NCBI GenBank assembly: GCA_001630475.1
Contig: KV419443.1
Coordinates: forward strand, 141,514 to 205,513
DNA: 64,000 bases
Source: Sistotremastrum niveocremeum HHB9708
Lineage: Eukaryota; Basidiomycota; Agaricomycetes; Sistotremastrales; Sistotremastraceae
Direction of reading: 5' to 3'
Shown one piece after another: positions 34,936 to 46,539 of the stretch (positions within the stretch are counted from its first letter, which is position 1; every line of letters starts with the position of its first letter). The position numbers and the translations under genes were made by a program. The notes beneath the pieces were generated by a model. It was not told the DNA's origin, ran no database searches, and saw only the letters and a list, made by a program, of their open reading frames with translations.

Positions 34936-36552
34936 TTACTGAGTAGCACATCCCATCTCTTCATTGACTTGCAAATAATCCGCGTTTCCGCCATCTTGCT
35001 GCCGCCTCTCTTCGACCTTCTTCACCGCCTCCTTAAGCGGCCCAACAACATCCTTCCAATCCACTTTGGTCAACTTCCTCCCTCTCTTGACCCACTCTCC
35101 TGCGATAATGACACTTTCTACGTCTTCCGACTTAGCCCAGAATACGAGAGCTTGGAATGGATCGATGGCACCGGCCAGGTTGATAGAATCTTCAGCGTCG
35201 ATGATGACGATATCCGCGAGTTTTCCTTTCTCAATGGAACCCAGAGAGGCTTCTTTGTGGATTGCTTCCGCTCCGCCGAGAGTAGCAAGACGGAACGCCG
35301 AAGCCGAAGAATGCGGGGTGAAGAGAGGTGATTTTCCTTGAGCAGCGAGGACTTCGTTGACATGCCCACGCTGCCATTGAAGAGCGAATCGCATCTGAGT
35401 GAATAGATCCGCACTGATAAGGAATTATTGAGCAAGAATTAACGGTGGCACGATATCGAATAACGTACCTTTGTATAGAAACACAGTCCACCCCTAAACC
35501 AACTCTCACCCCCGATCCACAGCTTCGTACGCAACGGGATTTCCATGCGCCATGCCCAATTCGTCCTCGGGAGTCGCTCCGATACTCGCGCCGTATTTCT
35601 TCAACAACTCCCACTCCTCCGGATCAGCTCTCGGATGCGTCAATCCATTAGCATGCGAGAATAATACGTCCCCCGCAAGAAGTCCCGCCTCGTCCCAATC
35701 CTTGATCGAGTGTCTGAAGCTCTGCTGAGGTCCGCCGACGTAATGCGTCGTGATAGGCGATAAGCCGTATTTCCTCGCCAAGCTCAGGACCTCTCGATGA
35801 GGTTGCAGAGGTCCATGGCCCGGAGCGTAAGAATCATAGGCAAGACCTAATTCGACTCTGTCCGATAGACGGCCATGGTCTTTCTGCGCTAGTTCTTCGA
35901 TCTGTTTCATCTGCCATACTCGAGCCTCAGCATCATTCGCATATGCCCAAGGGCTGATGCTGGACGGAGCGGTACCGCGCGTGTAGCAGAATTTGGAGCG
36001 GATGCCGGATTTGATGGTGGCATCGATGAGAGCGGGGGCGTGGTCGGGGGTATTGATGACGTGTGCGTGGTCAACGACGGTGGTTACACCTGCATTGATA
36101 GCTTCTAGACATCCGGCTAGCTGTCCAATGTAGGCTTCGTCAACGGTTATATGACCTGCTTGAGTTCCGGTCATTTTTACGAGACTTGAAGGAGAAGCCG
36201 TTAGATCATCCTGTTAATCGAAGGAGAGAAACGGAAACGCACTATTCGGATAGCATCCAATCCGCTTGTTGAGCACGCATGATACTCATCCAAACGTGAC
36301 TTGAGAGGTCTGTTAGTGAGACTCTTCACGCGCAGCAATGAAAGCTTACCGATGTGTATCGATTTGTCCTGGTGTAATCCATTTCCCTCTACAATCAACA
36401 ACTTCTCCGTCTCCTCCTGGCAAGCTCAAGCTTGTTCCAATATCGACAATAGTACCATTGTCAACCAGAACGTCAGCCTCAAAAGCATGAGGCTTCGGGT
36501 CGTCGTTCTTGAAGGTAAGAACGAGACCGCCTTTGAGGAGAATCGGTGGCAT
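34936..36552 (-). CDS. Metal-dependent amidohydrolase, one apparent frameshift
   Basis: Four exons (36552-36350, 36299-36243, 36184-35469, 35413-34936), about 484 residues after allowing for one missing base. The fold is the amidohydrolase barrel of the chlorohydrolase/deaminase type: N-terminal LLKGGLVLTF, then GKWITPGQIDTHRHVW (metal-binding His-x-His), ITTHYVGG, LFSHANG (His), and GLGVDCVSI (metal-ligand Asp), ending with the beta-rich GSIEKGKLADIVIID. Substrate unknown; relatives hydrolyse C-N or C-Cl bonds on ring compounds or act as deaminases. The C run at 35509-35513 is one base short of keeping DRG and VRVGLGVD in one frame; exon phases then fit exactly. This may be a homopolymer sequencing error or a null allele. 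Confidence 0.8.
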
Positions 36553-39478
36553 GCTCAAAAATTCTTATATCGATGGATTGAGGAGAGTTGAATGGAACAA
36601 TCGCAGGGTACTTCAGATGTTGTTGCGAGACCAGGAGACCGCTGAGGGGTTGATGGGGCATGTCGAGCTGACGATTGACTTTTATCCAGGCTGAGGAAGG
36701 TCGTGAGACTCCAGAAGAACAGAAGACGCTACAGAACAGGTAAAGGCATCCATGGCACTACCCAACGAACGCTCGTCGAACACATCGCCTGTGACTTGGC
36801 GAAGATGATACAAAGCAGCAGGAAAGGTTGAAGCGTGTGGGAAAGCCTTGAGCGATCGGAACACGTTGGAGAATATTTTCAACAGGCGCCCAAATGAATA
36901 TTTCGAAGAATTCTGATTGGCTGTACGACCTTGGTAATCAGTTTTACGAGTTTTACGAGGTCGATGTCTAATCTAGCTTTGTTGTCCGACCACGAATGGA
37001 TAATGAGTTTCCGACACCTTGAGTCATTGAAAGCATACGAATGCTTCCGGCAGCTTCCTCGATTGCTGATGGTCTGAGCGTCATCGTTGTTCTTGCGTGA
37101 TCCTTGTGAATTCCTCACTCAAAAATGGGGATTGGAACAGGCACCGTAATTCACTCGCGGACCGGATTGTAACACTACGGCAGCCTCGTAGGCCAGCACG
37201 CTTCGCAAACCACCGGGTAATGAAGAAGTGCCGTCGGTACAGAAACTGTCTCTTCTGAACACGACTAGAGGAGGGCGAGTCGAGGGATACCAGCATGAAT
37301 ATCAATGACAAGATTTGAGACCGGCTAGACAGTGAGACCAACGCGGGGTGGTTGATCGGCGACCTTGAAATTTGGGAGAAGGGCAGCAGTGATCTCCTGA
37401 CGAGTCTTCCAATGGATAACTAGGAAAAAGTTATGTGCCCAGAAATCTTGAATAGTTTTCTAAGATCCTCGGTAAGCAATGGCCGTTCTACGGGAGAATT
37501 GATCTTCCTACCGGCGTTTGAGAATCGCGGAATAATCAAGATTGTCCAATGCTCGCGAAGAATCACAATCGCACGTTTTTGTGACCTCCGCAGTCCTTGA
37601 AATCCATCTTTGTCTTTGTGTTTTAGATTGCGAGCACATTTCCGAAGCTTGGTAAGAGGCTGAACGTATCATAGGTGTTGACGTATGGCAACGGGGAGTA
37701 CAAAAGGGCAAGATATACAGTGCGGAGATTGCAAGCACGATATTATCGCTTGAAGATCAGACCGTCTTGCTGAAATTAACGTCGAACGACAGAAAAGGGT
37801 GTGAATAAGGGTGTGCAATGGAAAAGCTTTAGAAACGTCCATAGTCGTGAGTCAAAAGTCTACTCCCCCTAGGCTTTCGGCTAAGGAATGACAGTGCTCG
37901 AAGGAAAGACCGGTACCGACAGACGGCGTCAAAAAGCGTGCTAAAGACATCAATAGAGCAGTCTTCATTCTTGTGACTTTCCGAACAGACTTATCATCGA
38001 CCAAAGGCCATAGCGATGCCTCCTTCTCCACTGCAGGCACCGGATCGAGGCTTGACAGACCGAGTAATATTCAAGCAATAGAACTTGTTGAGATAGCGGG
38101 GCGACGATGGCAAAGATAACACGTATGCCTTTCGCAGAGCTGGGAAGCCTGAGAATGGAAGCACAAAGTCAGAACTGACCAGATCAGAATATCCGGCAGG
38201 GTGTGAACTGTACGCACTTCATGTTATCAATGTCTCCTGCGTACTCGACGTCTTTCGAAACTGCTTCGAAGGCTAGACCTCAGATGAGAGATTTGTGGAA
38301 GATGCACGTGCTAATTCAACGAAAGCTGTAAGCTCTCACCGTAATCTTAATCCGTCGAGAATGAGCAGCCCTTAGAGCATAGAAAATCGGTTCAGACCCT
38401 ACGGAGCGAATGCGCCAGAGTCTGCACGGCGGTGCGTTGTCAACGAGAAAACGTTTCGTGACTCCGGTCATTCCCGAAACTTCGGCTACCAACGGGAATA
38501 TTCGGCCTTCCCTTTCCTCCTTCTCGTTGACTCCTTCCCGTGGATGAAAACGAATCTAGGCCGTACGCAGTCTGAGGAACTCGAGAAAACAATAATGGAG
38601 CCCGGTTCTCAAGTTCCCAGCGTCAACTATCTTGAAGGATTTACAGTATTGCCAGTGCATTGTCGGTTCGTGCTCGACGAGTCGAAAAGTCCACGACCAC
38701 GACCCTTCCTGAATGATCCGGGCGTTGATTAGGTTTCTCACCCTTTAATTGATGATGGACTTCATTGTTTCTAGATCACCGCGCGCCATTCCTCGAGCCA
38801 CATCAAACTCCAGCGCCAATCCGAGAATTGTTAGAGAGACTGCGTCATATGATCACGACTCATTATTAAACTCACTGGCAGCCCTCAAAGCTCATCTCTG
38901 TCGACATTGGTTTGGGTCGTTAGTGCTGCGCATTATGTCTAGATTCCACCGCGATTTTATATGCTTCATCTTTCAGACCGTTGGCCTACGATCAAAGAGC
39001 TCGGGCTCGATGGCCGAGGCTTGGATCCGCCAGCGCTGAACTGCATCGCACAAGATATCGCTTGGACAAGCTGCTCAGGAAGTCAGAGGAAACAATACTT
39101 GGCGATGATCCGCATCCTATCTGAGCGCGCTTCTCTCGGTGACGATGCTATGACTCGTTGACTAGCTCCTTCTGAAGGGTGAAGCTGTGCCGCATGAGAA
39201 ACTCAAACTGTCGCAATGGTCCGATTAGGGAAAGGCTAGAAACTCGGCATCAAATGAAGTTTCTTCGTTTTCAATATTTTGTTCCGAGACCCTATTTTGC
39301 CAATGCTAAACGGTCAATTGCGGCAATCTAATATTTCTTCTTGGGAACTCGGGGAGGGAACACAGCCTAAAACGAACGCGAACCCCGTACAGCGCGCCAC
39401 CCCACGATATCCCGACTCGAGTATAAGAATCGCTGTGAGTCCTCCTTCTCTCTGTCTCACGGACGTCTATCTCTAGTT
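36553..39478. other. 2.9-kb stretch without a confident gene
   Basis: Small frames on both strands, none with a domain, paralogue or splice chain. The last 60 bp contain a possible TATA-like box (GAGTATAAGAATCG near 39418) ahead of the SLATT gene at 39479. Confidence 0.35.
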
Positions 39479-40262
39479 ATGAGTAGCGAGGAAACTCACG
39501 GTCCCTATCTCTCAGTCCCTGCTCAACCAGTCAGCCCCAGTCCCGTGTTCACCCCACCCATCCGAACTTCATCCTCATCCATGGGAAGTGCAAAGACCAT
39601 CGCAGTGGACATCCATCCCTATCCTTCCTCAACAAAAGCCGAAATCAAACATACCGAGTTCCCCCAACACACCGTCGCCGCTCGTCTTGCTCCAGTACTA
39701 GACGCAGCCCGTCGTACTCGCCAAAAAGCTTCCCGAAAAGCAAGACATGCCGAGCATTCGCTCAACCTCGCCATCGGTCTTCAGATCGTCATCGGTGCTT
39801 TAACAGCCGGATTGAGCGCAGTCACACCTGGCCGTTCGACGCAGATCATGAACGCTATTCTTGGGATATTTGCAACTATCGTCTCCGGCTTCTTGGCGCG
39901 GATGCGAGGCTCAGGCCAGCCCGAGCTTTCCATAAATACAAAACGTGACATGGATAAGGTACGTTACCTTGGAACACTATATTGATAGAGGATACTGAGG
40001 ATGATTTCGCCTAGCTCATCCGCGATATCGAGGCCTTCATCGTCGACTGGGGCCATAAGACACCTCGATTCACCGTAGCCGCTGAGACCGAGAACCCCGC
40101 TTCCGTCGAAGATCAGGAATTAGCGAAGCGCATTGACTACTTTCGTCGAGAATATGGCTTGTTGGAAGCCAATGCCCATTCGTGAGTCCATTAATTAACC
40201 CATTTCGCACTTCTTGACAGCCTTCCTCTATCAGCAAACGTCAACCGGCTCCGCCAGTCTGA
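39479..40262 (+). CDS. Fungal SLATT-domain membrane protein, copy 1
   Basis: Exons 39479-39958, 40015-40181 and 40235-40262 join in phase to 224 residues. After a Ser/Pro-rich N-terminus and a basic helix, two hydrophobic segments at about 95-114 (LNLAIGLQIVIGALTAGLSA) and 122-140 (IMNAILGIFATIVSGFLA) are followed by LARMRGSGQPELS and LIRDIEAFIVDWG. This is the layout of the fungal SLATT family, two-transmembrane proteins related to bacterial SLATT effectors of nucleotide-sensing conflict systems and thought to form pores. The fungal role is unknown. The last exon adds only SKRQPAPPV, identical in copy 2 at 49133-50866. The intron after DMDK is also shared. Confidence 0.82.
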
Positions 40263-40818
40263 AAACAAAGCTTCGCTTCGGGACCATCTTTCTTACACTA
40301 ATATCGACTTCCATACGCGATGTGTTTCAGTTATCTTATTTTCTTATTGGTTTGTTCGTGACCAACTTCTTCGACGATTTTACGACTTTGAACACCCGAA
40401 CATGCCTTCATGTCCATCATCTTTATTACCATACATAACATGACCCGAATTGTATTCCATCACACATGATAGCTGTATCGTCCGTGTAGTAGTCTTCGGA
40501 TCCAATCACTCATTGGATGAATCCATCGGCAGCGCTGCCACTAATCTAACCGCTACCTCACCCTCGCTCTTGTTCTCACTCACAACGGACCCGACGCTTC
40601 TTTGATTTGAGATTTAAATCAAGCGCAAGATTCTAGAACTTCAGCCATCTCCTGATATTACATTCCAGGTTCATTCCAGTTCCACTCTAGAACAAGAATC
40701 AATTTGCGTGATTGATGAATGAGCGAAGACGCAGACGTCGTTCGCGAACGAAGTCAAATACTAATAAATGGGTGGACAGAATGATTTCGACGGAGACACC
40801 AAACAGCACTTATGAGTA
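40263..40818. other. Intergenic region between convergent genes
   Basis: 3' flanks of the SLATT gene and of the F-box gene. No gene or repeat seen. Confidence 0.4.
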
Positions 40819-42520
40819 TTAATATTCAAAAATGTGGACACAATCCCCATCCGAAAAGAACAACCACCCTCGCAACATATCAAACCCGATTAATGTGATT
40901 TCGATTACTGTTGGGCTGTTCAAGTGCGGGAGACCACATTTGTGGAAGTCTGGCAGCTTTAAGCGAATGAATCCGCTGTCCGGATGATATTCGTCTGCAA
41001 GCCGGAGAGCGTAGAATTCTCTCTCTCTTGAGTTAATGCTCACGTAAGGACTTTCGTTCAGTACTGATGAAAACGATTTGGGGCTATAGTTCGGGTAGCT
41101 TCTCCGAGGATGGAATCCGGGTATTACTGGCACAAAACACGTGGACCAATCGGTTAACGAGATTCTGAGATGCTCGAATCGGCGGTCTGTCTCAGCCGAA
41201 GAAAGCAAATGTAGATAGCGTACAACGTCCATCGTCGAATCCCTTACGTGCGGTCGGACTGTCATGAGATACTCCCTGTTATCTGGCGCGGGATCAAACA
41301 ACATCTTGACGTGGACCTCAAATTTCTCTCGCTCGTTAGTAGCACGGGTTTCGTATCGCGTCATCCCAGATGCGCAGGATATGGGATCTCCAAGTTGGAC
41401 TTTCTCGGCATCGTCAAGCAGGAACAATTTCCCGCTGTCATCGGCAGGAACCAGAGATGGCATCTCAGTCGGAGCCTCGAAGGACAAAAGCCATGGTCGC
41501 GGCCTGTGTCCCCCAATACTCCAAGTGGTACAGTGAAGGATGACCGTTGTGTTGTGCGGATGGAAGTCAAGTTGTAATGCAGTAAACTGATCTGTTGTCA
41601 GAACGGTAAAAATCTAGACTCGTGTTCCAAAAAATACGCACCTGACTGTAATTTGGGATGGGGAGCACGATGGCGGTGTATTTCTTCCAATTACAGAGAA
41701 TGACATTTGGTTTGTAGATGAAAGCTATGAGGTCTCCCTGGAACTTGACGTCTCCGTGACTGTTATGCCCCAACGCCAATGTAATATGGTTCTGGAAGGC
41801 ACCGAATGTATCGGGTCTCAAAGAACACCTTTCTAAAGTGATTTTAGCACGTCCGTGAGGTAGAGTGGTCGGGGAGCCTATGCTGAGAGCGATGAGGACC
41901 TCGTCAGAGGAGTCACAATCATGAAATGAGGTGAGGATAAACGAGTTGTAGGGCCTTTCCACGGAGGAACCTGTCGACAAGTCGACGAAGTATAACGCGT
42001 GGTCGCAGACGAAGATGACGTGGCGATCATTGTAGCGGATGCTCTGTAGACGGCCCTGATCCGGTCGCGATGTTCGGGATTTCTTGGAGAGAATTTCGCG
42101 TTTGTTCAAAGGGGCAGCAATGGGGCCACGAATGCTGCCTGAGAGGCGTCGTGACAGTGCGGTTGCGTTGACAGCTCTGGTGAACAAGTCTTTGCTCGTA
42201 AGTGTCGCCAGAGAATCGTGCGAGGGAAGAATGATGATGTGGAAGTTCAAGGTGTTGATAAGAGCGGACTTGGTTCTAGAAATGCTGTCACGAAGACGTT
42301 TACAAGTCTGGCGATGCGACGTCGTCAAAGATTTTGAGAGATGAGAAGTATATGGTAGGAGACGCACCTGCGACAGCGCAACGATGTCTTGCACACATAG
42401 GTATTCCGATATCAACAACATGATATCCAGTCCTATCCTTGCAAGATTCAGACGCGAGGTTTCAGCTGCCATTCCCAACGAATTGCCCGTGCCTCTGGCG
42501 GTGCTGGATTCCACATTCAC
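40819..42520 (-). CDS. F-box-type protein, tandem copy 1
   Basis: Exons 42520-42368, 42307-41642 and 41586-40819 (both introns phase 0) give 528 residues. The F-box is split by the first intron: IGLDIMLLISEYLCVQDIVA, LSQ, then TCKRLRDSISR. The rest is beta-rich, with repeated patterns such as HVIFVCDHALYFVDL and VILCNWKKYTAIVLP that resemble propeller blades, and it ends FSDGDCVHIFEY. The neighbour at 42841-44616 is a close paralogue with the same introns, and a distant paralogue lies at 25391. A role as substrate receptor of an SCF ubiquitin ligase follows from the F-box. An in-frame second ATG (MAAETSRLN) could be the true start, matching the paralogue. Confidence 0.82.
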
Positions 42521-42840
42521 GTCAGAGTAGGGTTTTCAGCATAAGTGTAGATCTAACAGGTGATCTATCTTGAAAGAGGAGAAATTGAAGTGTTTCCTGG
42601 GCCAGACGTTGCGTACGAAGGTGGTTCTGGTCTTGGAAAAAGTCAACTCGGAAAGGACACGGCGGGATTCGGAAGTCAACATCCTCTCAAGTCTCGACAT
42701 CGATGACGGTTAAAAAAAGGGTAATCGATCATTTATACTGCTAGTAGTCAACGGGATGAATTTATCTCTCGAGGGCTTAAGATGAGCTCGCGATGAAAAT
42801 CGAGAGGCTTCGTTGACGACGGATGAGCTACAGTACATAC
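42521..42840. other. Promoter of the downstream F-box gene
   Basis: 320 bp between two minus-strand genes; no element recognised. Confidence 0.35.
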
Positions 42841-44616
42841 TCAATATTCGAAAATGTGTATACGATCCAGTTCGCTAAATATCAACCACCCTCGTAGAAG
42901 GTCAAATCCAATCATGAACATCCCATTCTCTTCACCAATGTGCCAGAGACCCCAATCTTTGAAAGAGGGCATTTTCAACCGAATAAACACTGTTTCGGGA
43001 TGATACTCATCCGCAAGCCGAAGAACGTATATTTCTTTCTGAGCATTGTTCCAGAATATGGAGCAGTATCCATATGGGAGTAGAGGTGACATAGGACGGG
43101 AGAACGAATCGACGGAGGAGGATGATAGGGAGATCGACGGTAGAGTGATCTTGGAGATAGGGACCGTATTTAGCGAAAGATCGGTCAAGGAGAATGAGAC
43201 GTGTTCCACCGTCATGTCGATCGAGGGTGTAGGAATGAATGCGGGGGTTTTCACAAAGTCAATAGCCCATTCTGAGGTTCCTGAAGAACGCCGGATCTGC
43301 TCTATCCATTGGAAGTTGAAATTCCACTGGGTGCGATCTCTGGGATGAGGGTCAGTCGCTACAAGCGATTGATTGGTGAGCGGCTTCAAAGGATAATTCA
43401 GGACTCGATGATGTGTAGTACGGCATTGGGATGGATCGGTTGGTGAATGTTCAATACGAATGATGAATCTGTCATCAATCGTAAACCTCCATGGATTTTT
43501 CTCAGACATACGGAGAGAGGGCATGTTGTTGGCGAAGTGTATTGTGAAAATCCAATGTTCACGCCTTGGAGGGCGATGATCATCGTGATGTTCCACATAT
43601 GTGATGGTCACGGTAGAGTCGACGGGATGCAAGTGAACCCGCATAGGGTCATACATATCGGTGCTCTGAAATGCCAAATTAATTTTATAGTTCTCCGTGA
43701 GGGCGTCTACCTTGGACAACTCACTCGTACATCAGGAGGAATCTTGAAAGCTTGCCCTGTATTTTTCTTCCAATTGCACACAATAATGTCGGTATCAAAT
43801 GCACTATGGCGGTCGAAAACGGTTACGTAGTCGCCTTCGATCCGCACTCGCGCTCCCCCTCCGGAATTGATGTCAAGGTCGAATGGCTTTCCGGGACCTA
43901 TTGCATCTCCCACAAGCGCATATTGGTCAACAGTGACATGTTGAGAGATTAGACCGAGATTCTCCTCATTCAACACCATCGCAAAACGAACAGATTGATC
44001 TGAGTCGGTAAATTGAATAGCAGAGTCGGCAATAATACCACGCCATCCTCTTGAGCAATGACTCGTGGCGATATCGATTATATATAGCTGAGAAGAGGTG
44101 GTGAAGACAACATGGTGTTCGCTGAGAGCGATGCAAGTTATAGCTTCTGAAGCAGGATGAGGAGTGAGATGAGGGGGGGATTCGGGATCTGTAGGATAAA
44201 ACCACTGGTATTGAAATTCTCGCCTCTTGCGAGCTATAGGTATCCGAATCGAGCTGTCTTCTGCCAGTCGTCGTGAGAGTGACGTGGCTCGGGCTGCTCG
44301 GGCGAATAATTCTTCATTTGATATTGTGATCAAGGTCTCGCCCATAGGTAAATTTATGATATGAGGGTTTAGGGTTTTAATCAGAGCCGACTTTGATTCA
44401 CAGATGTGCTTTCGAAGACTGGTACAAGTCTAGCAGTTGGGCGCAGTTGACGATCGTGTCAGGTGAGTCATTGAGGGGATCAGAAAGATGGCGCACCTGA
44501 GCAAGAGCAACGATATCTTGCACGCAAATATACTCCGCAACTGACAATATTATATCCAGCCCTATCCTTGTCAGATCCACAGCGAGGGTGATGCGCGGGG
44601 CCCGGGGTTCTGCCAT
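42841..44616 (-). CDS. F-box-type protein, tandem copy 2
   Basis: Exons 44616-44497, 44429-43725 and 43665-42841 join in phase 0 to 549 residues. F-box: IGLDIILSVAEYICVQDIVA, LAQ, then TCTSLRKHICESK. Like its neighbour it has beta-rich repeats (HVVFTTSSQLYIIDIATS, DIIVCNWKKNTGQAFKIPP) and the same aromatic end (DRIHIFEY). The donor for intron 2 was set at CGA|gtgagt because it gives equal length to the paralogue; a gtacga site 6 bp upstream is an alternative. The start is uncertain: in-frame codons continue upstream to an ATG in PMFTYND, but MAEPRAP aligns with MAAETSR of the neighbour. Its promoter is shared with the kinase at 45154. Confidence 0.82.
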
Positions 44617-45153
44617 TTTTATGCGTCCTGTGTCCGACTCTGTAATATCATTATAAGTGAACATAGGAAGAGCGATGTTACCCAAGATCTCACCTATTTT
44701 GAGTTTTGTCGGGGGCGGAGAAGCTTACTCTGTCTGATCCATATCGATGGTCAAGGAACGGGTGCAACGTCAACCTGGTTTCCGAACTGACGACTCGGAA
44801 GTTCCTGGCGGGATTCGGATGTTTGAAATCGTGTACTGTATGTTTCCCTCTGTTAGCATATACGCTTTATGTCAATCTCCGAAACGCACAACGTCACTTG
44901 CAACGGAAAATACTTAAGGTAAAAATCCTGGCTTTGCGTTTCTTGTGTCTGCGAGCATCCATAAAAGGACCATAATCTGACACAACCAGGTCACACGCAC
45001 AATCCGCATCGACGGACCGGGTCCGGGGGTGGTTGTCCAACTTGATGTTGACATCTGTACACTGCCTCTCAGGCACGTGTCGGCGTCATACGGTGCATTC
45101 ATTTCTGATCCTGTTGGACTTATCTACGTTCTGAAATACTCCCTCTCCACCGA
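44617..45153. promoter_or_regulatory. Shared promoter region, F-box and kinase genes head-to-head
   Basis: 537 bp between divergent starts. No motif recognised. It is the second F-box/kinase head-to-head pair in the window. Confidence 0.45.
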
Positions 45154-46539
45154 ATGAGCTCGTCCGACTCGGATACTGATGATGTTACAACAGAAGATCA
45201 ACCTTCCGAACCTGTGAGGCCAAGTGTGGTGCCAGAGAGCGTAAGCAGACCGAGAAACGAACCGATCGAAACAGAACGGTGGATCGACGTCACCCCGGAG
45301 ATCAAGTATCTCAGTGAACCCCTCCTGGCTACCAAGTGTGGAGGCCAGGCAGACATCTACGAGGCTGAATATCGGGGGTCGACCGTCGCGGTAAAAGTTA
45401 TGAGATATGTCATGTTGATGGAGAAGAAGAAGGAGTCTCTGTTGAAGGTGAGTAGTGATCTCAATGAAGCGGAAGGGCATTGTGAAGCAACACCATGCTG
45501 TTGCAGAGAACGAAGACCGAGCTCAAATTGTGGTCTTCTTTACATCACAAGAACATCTTATCCTTCATCGGCGTGTGCTTTTTCCCGCTGCGCAATCAGG
45601 AAACCCTGTTTTCTTTAGTTTCACCATGGATGAACCATGGGACGATAGCGGAGTATGTGGATAAACATCCTTGTGTGAACAGGATATCATTGGTGGGTGG
45701 GAGCATTCACGGAGTCACCATTATCTGAACTCTATTGCCACAGATGATCGACGTGGCCCAAGGATTGGAGTATCTTCATTCCAAGTGGATCGTTCATGGC
45801 GACCTCAAGGGAGTAAGCAGCATTCGACTATATTGACAATCTCTCGTCATTAATGTGAGAGAGAATTTAGGGCAACGTCTTGATTACCGACGACAAACGA
45901 GCCGTACTCTGTGATTTTGGCCTGTCCAGGCTTGAAGACCTCGACACCGTCTTCACCAACACTCCAGTTCAGTCAACCACCACTCACAATATGCGAGGTA
46001 CAACCCGTTTCATGGCGCCGGAACTGTTCAAAGACGAAACGCCACGCCCAACTCAAGCCGGTGACATGTGGGCATTCGGATGTTTCGTATTGGTGACTCT
46101 TGTTTCAAATTTTTCATCGAGGTCACGCTATAGTCTCATTTCGTGACAGCAAATCGTATGCCAAACGCTGCCATATGCGCGGTGTAAGAACGATCCGCAG
46201 ATAATCTACCGCATCACGAACGGGGAGCTTCCTCATACAGCCGGAAAGGGGATTGAGAAGGACCTGTTTTACGGTTATGGTGTAGATCTCGAGGCTTGGC
46301 TCATACTCCTTGGCCTCGAACTACAAGGATTTGAACGTAAATTGGAACTGTGGAGAGTGTGCTTTGACTGCTGGTGTCCTGATGCCTTGGGTCGCCCCTC
46401 AGCAGCGGTGGTTGTCTCAAGATTGCAGGCAGTCAATAATCCAGAACTTTTCGACGCCTCGAAGAAGTGGTTTGACGTCTTTACTAAATATCTTGATGAT
46501 CTGTGCGTGACTGTTACCATTGATCCGGACGGAGGTTGA
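45154..46539 (+). CDS. Protein kinase with HGDLKG catalytic loop, 386 residues
   Basis: Exons 45154-45447, 45507-45692, 45744-45812, 45871-46092 and 46150-46539, all introns phase 0. A short acidic N-terminus leads to GGQADIYEAEYRG, VAVK (Lys 81), CFFPLRNQETLFSLVSPWM, HGDLKG (Asp 180), DFG (Asp 198) and FMAPELF. All catalytic residues are present. The HGD in place of HRD, and the closeness to tyrosine kinase-like proteins, are typical of large kinase expansions in Agaricomycetes. The C-lobe contains an unusual insert (GIEKDLFYGYGVDLEAWLI) and ends with a helical tail. Substrate unknown; the location is probably cytosolic as no membrane segment is seen. Two paralogues lie at 52703 and 57053. 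Confidence 0.87.
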
